DNA of 47,470 bases, taken from an uncultured Algoriphagus sp. (GTDB lineage Bacteria > Bacteroidota > Bacteroidia > Cytophagales > Cyclobacteriaceae). Below the pieces are notes generated by a model that made no database searches, was not told where the DNA came from, and worked only from the letters and a program-made list of their open reading frames with translations. This document shows, piece by piece, positions 41,380 through 47,470 of the stretch. The position numbers and the translations under genes were made by a program. The first letter of the stretch is position 1; every line of letters begins with the position of its first letter. The DNA is taken from positions 1 to 47,470 of the forward strand of contig CAJBER010000019.1 of the NCBI GenBank assembly GCA_903952135.1, written 5' to 3'.

Positions 41380-42015
41380 ATGAAAACCTACTTATCACTC
41401 ATAGCACTGCTGCTACTTCCCCTACTTACTCTAGCCCAAGAACCCATCAAAATAGCCTTTGTAGGCAATAGCATCACCCAAGGACCTGGAAGAGAAAACC
41501 CTGGATCTTTTCCCCTGCAAGTAGGCCAAATCCTAGGAAATGCATACGAGGTAAAGAATTTTGGCGTAAGTGGGCGCACCCTATTGAAGAAAGGAGACTT
41601 CCCTTACTGGAACGAACCCCAGTTTCAACAAGTAAAAGATTTTCGTCCAGACGTCGTGCTTATCAAGTTGGGCACCAACGATTCCAAACCTCAAAACTGG
41701 GCCCATAAGGGTGAGTTTGTTCAAGACTACCTAGACTTGATTGCCGAGTTTCGTGACCACATGCCCAAGGATGGCAAAGTATACGTGATTCTTCCGGTGC
41801 CTGTCACCCGGGTCAATTTTGGAATTACTCCAGACGTGATGAACAACGAGCAGCGTCTTATGCTTTTTGAGATCATCCAAAAGTCAGGTGCTGAAGTCAT
41901 CGACCTCTACACCCCCTTGATGGATCGGCCTGAATTATTACCAGATGGCGTTCACCCCAATGCTGAAGGGCTGAGCATCATGGCTCGAGTGATCAGTAGA
42001 AGGATTCGGATGTAA
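41380..42015 (+). CDS. SGNH/GDSL-family hydrolase, exported
   Basis: This 211-residue protein has a signal peptide ending TLAQ (about residue 20). The SGNH blocks are all visible: block I GNSIT with Ser31, block II GVSG (62-65), block III GTND (98-101, Asn100) and block V DGVHPN with Asp189 and His192. It resembles the carbohydrate/acyl esterases (sialate O-acetylesterase-like) of Bacteroidota, which remove acetyl groups from sugars outside the cell. The actual substrate is not known. It stands alone; the bidirectional terminator at 42036 follows. TACATTTA at 41324-41331 may be a weak -7 element. Confidence 0.92.
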   Translation: MKTYLSLIALLLLPLLTLAQEPIKIAFVGNSITQGPGRENPGSFPLQVGQILGNAYEVKNFGVSGRTLLKKGDFPYWNEPQFQQVKDFRPDVVLIKLGTNDSKPQNWAHKGEFVQDYLDLIAEFRDHMPKDGKVYVILPVPVTRVNFGITPDVMNNEQRLMLFEIIQKSGAEVIDLYTPLMDRPELLPDGVHPNAEGLSIMARVISRRIRM

Positions 42016-42035
42016 ATCCGGCAACCCCTAAAAAC

Positions 42036-42071
42036 AAAAAACCACAGCCTGGATCAAGCTGTGGTTTTTTT
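42036..42071. terminator. Bidirectional terminator between the SGNH gene and the atp operon
   Basis: AAAAACCACAGC (42036-42047) pairs with GCTGTGGTTTTT (from 42058), with T tracts on both strands. It serves the plus-strand SGNH gene and the minus-strand ATP synthase operon, whose last stop is at 42086. Confidence 0.9.
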
Positions 42072-42085
42072 ATGATTTGTGGAAA

Positions 42086-42955
42086 TTACTTTCCTGCCAG
42101 TGCATTTGCACCCGCCACAATTTCGAGGATTTCGTTGGTGATGGCTGCCTGACGAGTACGGTTGTACATCAACTTCAACTCTTTAAGCAATTCACCAGCA
42201 TTTTCAGTTGCCTTATCCATCGCAGTCATACGTGCACCATGCTCAGAGGCATTGGATTCCAGCACTGCCTTGTAAAACTGGATCCGCAAAGAAATAGGCA
42301 CCAATTCTTCAATGATGTAGGTACGAGAAGGCTCCAAAAGGTAATCTGTTTCAGCAACAGCAGCCTCTCCCTCCTGTGGAGCCATAGGCAAAAACTGCTC
42401 TACGCGCACCACTTGGGTAGCTACATTTTTAAACTCGTTGAACACCAAGACCACTTGATCGTAGTCTGCTGCCAAAAAGCCATCCATTGCGAATGATGCT
42501 GCTTCCTTCACTACATCAAAATTCAATTGCTGGAAGACAGTAAAATAGGTGTCAATCACCTGATAATTGAACTTCTTGTAGTACTCGTAGGCTTTTTTAC
42601 CAAGGGGAAGCACGGTAATCTCAGCACCTTCAAATTGCTCCTTGATGGCCAGGTTAGTCGCTTTTAGGATATTGGTATTGAATGCACCGCAAAGGCCCTT
42701 GTCTGAAGTTACAGGAATCAACAACACCTTCTTCACTTCACGCTTAGCCGCAAAGACGATGTCTGAATCCCCTTCAGAGGCAGCAGATACATTGTTCAAG
42801 ATTGCAGTCAACTTTTGTGAATAAGGACGCATTTGAACGATCTTTTCTTGCGCTCTACGCAACTTGGCAGCGGAAACCATTTTCATGGCTTTCGTGATCT
42901 GCTGCGTCGACATGACCGAGTTTATTCGTTGCTTTACTTCCTTTAAGTTAGCCAT
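42086..42955 (-). CDS. atpG: ATP synthase F1 gamma subunit
   Basis: The gamma subunit is the central rotor shaft of F1. The start is ATG 42955 (MANLKEVKQRINSVMSTQQITKAMKMVSAAKLRRAQ, 289 residues), since the 13 codons above it do not fit the family. The N-terminal helix just quoted and the C-terminal helix (MTAMDKATENAGELLKELKLMYNRTRQAAITNEILEI) form the coiled coil. The middle contains SDKGLCGAFNTN (about 74-85). It is the last gene of this operon, 61 bp after atpA. No atpD or atpC follows: the SGNH gene on the other strand and a terminator close the operon. Confidence 0.97.
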   Translation of the reverse strand: MANLKEVKQRINSVMSTQQITKAMKMVSAAKLRRAQEKIVQMRPYSQKLTAILNNVSAASEGDSDIVFAAKREVKKVLLIPVTSDKGLCGAFNTNILKATNLAIKEQFEGAEITVLPLGKKAYEYYKKFNYQVIDTYFTVFQQLNFDVVKEAASFAMDGFLAADYDQVVLVFNEFKNVATQVVRVEQFLPMAPQEGEAAVAETDYLLEPSRTYIIEELVPISLRIQFYKAVLESNASEHGARMTAMDKATENAGELLKELKLMYNRTRQAAITNEILEIVAGANALAGK

Positions 42956-43016
42956 CAGAGATTGCTTTGTGCGTATAACAAGCCCTGCCAGCAAGCCGGC
43001 AGGGAATTAATGGAAT

Positions 43017-44594
43017 TTACTTTGCGTACTTAGGTGCTAGTTCAGCAGCAGCAGTAGCAAGAATTTTGCCTGCGCCATCGATATCACCTTTCAAAATCAA
43101 TTGGATTGCTTCTGGGTAAGATGCATCTAAGAGTAGGTAAAACTCTTTTTCAAATGCTCTTGCCTTTTCAACAGGAACAGTGTCCATCAAGCCTTTCGTG
43201 GAGGCATAGATGATCGCTACTTGATGCGCTACAGATACCGGAGCATACTGCGCTTGCTTCAAGATTTCCTGGTTACGACGACCACGCTCGATCGTACGCT
43301 TGGTAGAAGCATCAAGGTCAGATCCAAACTTAGCGAAGGCTTCCAATTCACGGAATTGCGCTTGGTCAAGTTTCAAGGTACCTGCTACCTTCTTCATGGA
43401 TTTGATTTGTGCGTTACCACCCACTCGAGATACGGAGATACCTACGTTGATCGCAGGACGGATACCGGAGTTGAATAGGTTGGTTTCCAAGAAAATCTGA
43501 CCGTCTGTAATGGAAATTACGTTAGTCGGGATATAGGCAGACACGTCACTGGCCTGAGTTTCGATGATTGGCAATGCAGTCAAAGAACCTCCACCTTTTA
43601 CCAAAGGACGAATGGATTCAGGAAGATCATTCATCTCTTTCGCAATCGCGTCAGACTGGTTGATTTTTGCAGCTCTTTCCAATAGTCTGGAGTGCAAGTA
43701 GAATACGTCACCTGGATAAGCTTCACGTCCTGGAGGTCTTCTCAATAGCAAGGACACTTCACGGTAAGCTACCGCCTGCTTGGAAAGGTCATCATAAACT
43801 ACAAGAGCTGGACGACCGGTATCTCTAAAGAATTCACCAATCGCTGCACCTGTAAATGGCGCAAAGAATTGCATTGGAGCAGGATCAGAAGCAGGAGCTG
43901 CTACGATTACGGTGTAAGGCAATGCACCCCCTTTTTCAAGAGCGGCAACTACACCTGCAACAGTAGAGGCTTTTTGTCCAATCGCTACATAGATACAGTA
44001 TACTGGTTGGCCTTTGTCGTAGAATTCACGCTGGTTAAGGATGGCGTCAATTACCACAGCAGTTTTACCTGTTTGACGGTCACCAATTACCAATTCACGC
44101 TGACCACGACCAATTGGAATCATCGCATCAATAGACTTGATACCAGTTTGAAGCGGCTCAGTTACTGGCTGACGGTAGATTACCCCTGGTGCTTTACGCT
44201 CCAAAGGCATTTCATACAAGTTGCCAGTGATCGGGCCTTTACCATCGATAGGGTTACCCAAAGTGTCTACTACACGACCAAGCATGCCTTCACCCGCTTG
44301 GATGGAAGCAATCTTCTTGGTACGCTTTACTGTATCACCTTCTTTGATTTCCTTGGAATCTCCAAAAAGTACGGCACCGACATTGTCTTCTTCGAGGTTA
44401 AGAACCATGGCTTTTAGGCCATTGTCAAACTCCAACAATTCACCGGCCTGAGCCTTTGAAAGTCCATAGATACGGGCTACACCATCCCCTACTTGGAGGA
44501 CTGTTCCCACTTCTTCTAGTTCGGCTTCAGTTCTGGCTCCAGAGAGTTGCTCTCTCAAAATTGCCGAAACTTCATCAGGTCTTACTTCTGCCAT
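43017..44594 (-). CDS. atpA: ATP synthase F1 alpha subunit
   Basis: The alpha subunit carries the non-catalytic nucleotide site of F1. The start is ATG 44594 ([17 protein letters not shown], 525 residues); the 25 codons above it overlap atpH. The Walker A motif GDRQTGKT lies at 171-178, followed by Walker [36 protein letters not shown], a block diagnostic for alpha. The N-terminal beta barrel (about 30-95) and C-terminal helices are normal. Order here (atpH upstream, atpG downstream) is the standard one. Confidence 0.98.
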   Translation of the reverse strand: MAEVRPDEVSAILREQLSGARTEAELEEVGTVLQVGDGVARIYGLSKAQAGELLEFDNGLKAMVLNLEEDNVGAVLFGDSKEIKEGDTVKRTKKIASIQAGEGMLGRVVDTLGNPIDGKGPITGNLYEMPLERKAPGVIYRQPVTEPLQTGIKSIDAMIPIGRGQRELVIGDRQTGKTAVVIDAILNQREFYDKGQPVYCIYVAIGQKASTVAGVVAALEKGGALPYTVIVAAPASDPAPMQFFAPFTGAAIGEFFRDTGRPALVVYDDLSKQAVAYREVSLLLRRPPGREAYPGDVFYLHSRLLERAAKINQSDAIAKEMNDLPESIRPLVKGGGSLTALPIIETQASDVSAYIPTNVISITDGQIFLETNLFNSGIRPAINVGISVSRVGGNAQIKSMKKVAGTLKLDQAQFRELEAFAKFGSDLDASTKRTIERGRRNQEILKQAQYAPVSVAHQVAIIYASTKGLMDTVPVEKARAFEKEFYLLLDASYPEAIQLILKGDIDGAGKILATAAAELAPKYAK

Positions 44595-44619
44595 GATAGG
44601 ATACGATTGAGTATTTTCG

Positions 44620-45180
44620 TTAAAACTGTTTTTCGTAATGATTTTGAGCAAACTGCACGCGTAGCGCATTTAGCTTGCTGCTAATGGATTCGTCGAGCTG
44701 TCGGTCATTGACGTTCAGCACAAAGCCTCCGATAAGTTCTGGATTGATTTTTTCCTCCAGCTGCACTTCTTTCATTCCACTGATCTGTTTCACAAGGGCT
44801 ATTAGCTGCGTACGTTGGGAAGCAGTCAAGGCCGAAGAACTAATCACTTCAGCCACTTGAATGGACTTATGAAGGTTGTACTGCGCAACAAACTCCCGAG
44901 CCACATCCAAGAGGATGCTTTCTCTATTCTTTCTAGAGACAATCTCAAAGAAAGAAAGGGTAAGTGGGCTTGCTGCTTTGGCAAACAAGGCCTTCAATAC
45001 CTTTAATTTTTTGTCTGAGCCCAACACCGGATTGGCAAGCGCATTTCCAAGCTCACGAGTAGCCTTACCCATGGCCGCTAGATTTTTGAAATCTTCAAAC
45101 ACCCCTTCCAGCTGTCCTTTCTCAATGGAAAGGTCCAAAATGGACTTGGCGTATCTGGAGGCAACGCGATGGTTTGACAT
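44620..45180 (-). CDS. atpH: ATP synthase F1 delta subunit (OSCP)
   Basis: Delta joins the peripheral stalk to the top of F1. The 186-residue protein opens with [27 protein letters not shown], the usual N-terminal helical domain, and carries [18 protein letters not shown] around 84-101. The C-terminal segment [28 protein letters not shown] is the family signature. It sits 6 bp after atpF and 25 bp before atpA. Confidence 0.96.
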   Translation of the reverse strand: MSNHRVASRYAKSILDLSIEKGQLEGVFEDFKNLAAMGKATRELGNALANPVLGSDKKLKVLKALFAKAASPLTLSFFEIVSRKNRESILLDVAREFVAQYNLHKSIQVAEVISSSALTASQRTQLIALVKQISGMKEVQLEEKINPELIGGFVLNVNDRQLDESISSKLNALRVQFAQNHYEKQF

Positions 45181-45186
45181 GCCGGA

Positions 45187-45681
45187 TTAGTTAAGCTTAA
45201 GGTCTTTGATAAATTGATCGACTAGCTCCACTTGAGCTTTATCGTCGGACAATTTCTTTCTGAGCAACTTCTCAGTGACTTCCAAGGTCAATAAAGCCAC
45301 TTGGTTTTTCACTTCAGTTAAGGCTGCTTTCTTCTCTGTTTCAATGACTGCCTTTGCAGATTCAATCAACTGCGCACCTTGCTTGGAAGCTTCATTTTTG
45401 GCGTCCTCAATCATTTTGACAGAAGCCTCCTGTGCTTTTTTCAAGATAACGTCTCGCTCAAGTCTAGCTTCCTGAAGCAATTTTTCATTTTCTGCCTTCA
45501 AGTTGGCCATTTCATTTCTAGCTTGCTCAGCAGACTTCAATGCGCCATCAATGCTTGCCTCACGTTCAGCCAAAGAGGCCAAAATAGGTTTCCAAGCAAA
45601 TTTGATTAGAATAAACAAAAGGGCTAAAAAGCCAATGAGTTGCCAGAAAATCAGGCCGGCACTAGGTATGATTAGATCCAT
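45187..45681 (-). CDS. atpF: ATP synthase F0 b subunit
   Basis: The b subunit forms the peripheral stalk. The 164-residue protein has one membrane helix (residues about 8-28, GLIFWQLIGFLALLFILIKFAW) followed by a long charged coiled coil (about 35-150, with runs of Ala/Glu/Lys). It reads in the normal operon order c - b - delta. The gap to atpE is 73 bp; the gap to atpH is 6 bp. Confidence 0.96.
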   Translation of the reverse strand: MDLIIPSAGLIFWQLIGFLALLFILIKFAWKPILASLAEREASIDGALKSAEQARNEMANLKAENEKLLQEARLERDVILKKAQEASVKMIEDAKNEASKQGAQLIESAKAVIETEKKAALTEVKNQVALLTLEVTEKLLRKKLSDDKAQVELVDQFIKDLKLN

Positions 45682-45754
45682 AGTAGGAAGGATTAATTAC
45701 GTTTTTGTTCAAAAGAAAGGGATTGGCCTAGCGCCAATCCCAATTCATTTTGTC

Positions 45755-46024
45755 TTAGAAGAAGGCGATGCCACCTGCGTTCAATGCAATAAGCAAACAA
45801 ATTACTACTGCAAACAGGGCAACCACCTCAATCAAAGCTGCAATGATAAGCATGGCGGTTTGGATCTTGCCAGCAGCCTCAGGCTGACGAGCAATAGCCT
45901 CCATAGCCTGGCCACCAATACGACCAACACCAAGACCTGCGCCAATCGCAACAAGTCCAGCACCGATACCAGCACCCATAAGTGCAAATCCAGCAGTCAA
46001 TAAGATAGAAGTTAACATAAACAT
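45755..46024 (-). CDS. atpE: ATP synthase F0 c subunit
   Basis: The c subunit forms the proton-driven ring. The 89-residue protein (ATG 46018 two codons in is an equally good start) has two helices. Helix one holds the glycine packing motif GAGIGAGLVAIGAGLGVG, the loop has ARQPE, and helix two holds the ion-binding Glu66 in AALIEVVALFA. The residues expected for a Na+-binding ring around the Glu are not seen, so it is likely proton-coupled (inference). Confidence 0.96.
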   Translation of the reverse strand: MFMLTSILLTAGFALMGAGIGAGLVAIGAGLGVGRIGGQAMEAIARQPEAAGKIQTAMLIIAALIEVVALFAVVICLLIALNAGGIAFF

Positions 46025-46056
46025 TGGTTTTATAAATTGAAGAAAGAAATTACAGT

Positions 46057-47100
46057 TTAATGATGATCGTCGTGATGGTGTTCAGCTACCGCACTGCCAA
46101 TGTACATCGCAGAGAATAGTGTAAATACATAAGCCTGAATCGTAGCTACTAGCAACTCAATCACATTGATAAAGGTCACCATGATTGTAGACAGAACCCC
46201 AATCGAATAGGATTCGAAGATGAATACCAAGGCGATAAAGGAAAGGATTACAATGTGACCCGCTGTGATCGCCACAAACAATCGGACCATCAAGGCAAAA
46301 GGCTTGGTAAATAGGCCGATAAATTCAACTAGAACCATGATCGGCAAAAGGGCCGCAGGTACACCAGGAGTGGCAAACACGTGCTTCCAATAATCCTTGT
46401 TCCCGTTGACATTGACAATCACAAAAGTGATCATCGCAAGGGTAAAGGTCACTGCAATGTTTCCGGTGAGGTTAGCTGCACCTGGAAGAAGTCCCAATAT
46501 ATTTCCTGTCCAAATGAAGAAAAACAAGGTCAAGAGGTAGGGAACAAATTTCTTATACTTAGGCCCTATGGATTTGTGAGCGATTTCATCACGCACAAAA
46601 ATAACAATAGGCTCTACAAATGAGGCGGCACCCTTAGGAGCCACTGCACCGTTTTTCTTGTAATGTCTAGCCGCAGAAAGTGTGATGTAAAGCACAAAAC
46701 CAATCACAATAAGCAGCATCACTACATTCTTGGTAATCGAAAAATCAAGGATGGATACGCCATCTACTCTTCCCAAATGATCGTGGTCATCGATGAAGAT
46801 TCCATTGTGGGCATACTCCTTACCAAATTTGTGGGTTTCGTGATTTTGAAAATCACTGGAAGTGTAAAACTCAAGCCCTCTATCAGCCGAATAGGTGATC
46901 ACCGGTAGCGCTAACGTGACATGGGTATGACCTATCGTTACAAAATGCCACTCATGAGAATCCTTGATGTGGTGCATGATGAACCCAGTAGGGTCTTCTT
47001 TGCCTTCTTCAGTTTCTGCACCCGCAGCAAAAGATCCTGCAGAGAAACTCAGTAAAACCACTGAAAATAAAAGACTTAGTACCAGAAATTTGCGCGTCAT
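46057..47100 (-). CDS. atpB: ATP synthase F0 a subunit with His-rich periplasmic N-terminal extension
   Basis: The a subunit provides the proton half-channels. The 347-residue protein is about 80-100 residues longer than E. coli AtpB at its N-terminus. It starts with a signal-peptide-like helix (residues 1-26, ending GSFAAGAE), followed by an extracytoplasmic segment (about 28-120) with eleven His between 43 and 108. The C-terminus is AEHHHDDHH. The core has the conserved helices, with VLVEFIGLFTKPFALMVRLFVAITAGHIV containing the essential channel Arg. A long exported N-terminus is common in Bacteroidota AtpB. It is the second gene of the run, 19 bp after the AtpI-like gene. Confidence 0.95.
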   Translation of the reverse strand: MTRKFLVLSLLFSVVLLSFSAGSFAAGAETEEGKEDPTGFIMHHIKDSHEWHFVTIGHTHVTLALPVITYSADRGLEFYTSSDFQNHETHKFGKEYAHNGIFIDDHDHLGRVDGVSILDFSITKNVVMLLIVIGFVLYITLSAARHYKKNGAVAPKGAASFVEPIVIFVRDEIAHKSIGPKYKKFVPYLLTLFFFIWTGNILGLLPGAANLTGNIAVTFTLAMITFVIVNVNGNKDYWKHVFATPGVPAALLPIMVLVEFIGLFTKPFALMVRLFVAITAGHIVILSFIALVFIFESYSIGVLSTIMVTFINVIELLVATIQAYVFTLFSAMYIGSAVAEHHHDDHH

Positions 47101-47119
47101 TTACTCGTTTTTTGGAAGT

Positions 47120-47470
47120 CTACTTCGAAATCGGGCGCAAGTTAGAAATAAAGATGTAGATATCAAAAATCAGGTAGAACAAAAAAATGATAAAGAAATT
47201 GGCGATAAACAAAATAATATTTTCCAAATCAAGCACTGCAAGGATGCCAATAAAGCCCAAAGAACTCAAGATTCGGATGACCATTCCGAGTAATTTCAAA
47301 GAGAGCAAATTTTCTGGAGATTTCAGGTAAAGCCATTGGGTCACGACACTCAGTAGGTAGGATAGTATAACCACAAATCCAAAAATGCTCCAGATGCTTT
47401 CATGAATGATTTGAGGCAGAAAAGAACTAAAAAGGAGGATCAACCCTGCCACCACCATCGTAATGACACC
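47120..47470 (-). CDS. AtpI-like small membrane protein, 5' end cut by window edge
   Basis: The frame is open to the window edge; an ATG at 47458 exists, but the codons above it (GVITMVVAGLILLF) continue the same hydrophobic helix, so the true start is probably outside. The visible part (about 116 residues) has four hydrophobic segments (near residues 1-15, 22-45, 54-74, 79-105). Its place directly before atpB, 19 bp away, is that of atpI, whose product helps to assemble the c ring or supply Mg2+. Sequence identity with known AtpI cannot be judged by eye, so the name rests mainly on position and topology. Confidence 0.7.
   Translation of the reverse strand, partial: GVITMVVAGLILLFSSFLPQIIHESIWSIFGFVVILSYLLSVVTQWLYLKSPENLLSLKLLGMVIRILSSLGFIGILAVLDLENIILFIANFFIIFLFYLIFDIYIFISNLRPISK

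Noticed and set aside
43869-44417. A 182-codon plus-strand frame inside atpA
   Set aside because: It is antisense to the highly conserved alpha subunit and has no independent support.

Overview
The window is a chromosomal segment of a member of the Bacteroidota, most likely order Cytophagales (Cyclobacteriaceae/Algoriphagus-like; the genus is inference). Support comes from the lineage-typical content: SusCD-like outer-membrane modules (TonB-dependent receptor plus DUF4249 lipoprotein), a PorE-like OmpA lipoprotein, BshA (bacillithiol synthesis), the ~390-residue Bacteroidota form of PurM, DUF983, a split ATP synthase operon, many lipoproteins with LxxC lipoboxes, and several promoters matching the Bacteroidota consensus TTTG-N19-TAnnTTTG rather than the E. 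coli -35/-10.

Layout. 1-3418: a truncated small gene and a GH3/beta-lactamase fusion. 3440-8163 (minus): PorE-like lipoprotein, a conserved protein of unknown function, and a two-gene heterodisulfide-reductase-like iron-sulfur module. 8266-8338: tRNA-Phe with promoter and terminator. 8613-12604 (minus): an exported flavodoxin-like protein and a tandem pair of M14 carboxypeptidase-fold proteins, one of them catalytically degenerate. 12803-18865 (plus): UspA plus cation/proton antiporter, ferrochelatase, MFS transporter, DUF2179/DUF5698 protein, and a TrmN6-like methyltransferase. 18971-23910 (plus): IPT/kelch lipoprotein, TonB receptor and DUF4249 lipoprotein operon. 24043-28814: saccharopine-dehydrogenase-like enzyme, cytidine deaminase, alpha/beta hydrolase, UPF0158 protein, M1 peptidase. 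28815-32855: metK and htpG set among dispersed repeats. 32992-35808 (minus): nucleoside-diphosphate-sugar-epimerase-like protein, fatty acid hydroxylase, bshA. 35982-42015: M24 lipoprotein, purM, ceramidase-like protein, DUF983, UbiA-like membrane protein, SGNH esterase. 42086-47470 (minus): ATP synthase atpI-like, atpB, E, F, H, A, G, without atpD/atpC.

Most of the window is ordinary housekeeping and envelope biology. I see no phage, insertion sequence, CRISPR array or defence island. The observations most worth a second look are: (i) the tandem M14 pair, in which the second copy carries an inverted zinc motif (HxxE becomes ExxH) and has lost the other active-site residues; (ii) four arrays of a degenerate 7-bp repeat (consensus near AAGATAC), which run into the 3' end of hemH and the 5' end of the adjacent MFS gene; (iii) the Hdr-like iron-sulfur pair with a co-directional unknown protein; and (iv) clusters of CGCAAAG-type and palindromic repeats flanking metK.

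Start codons were chosen from family N-termini, signal peptides and the positions of terminators. In ten cases the chosen start is internal to the longest open frame.
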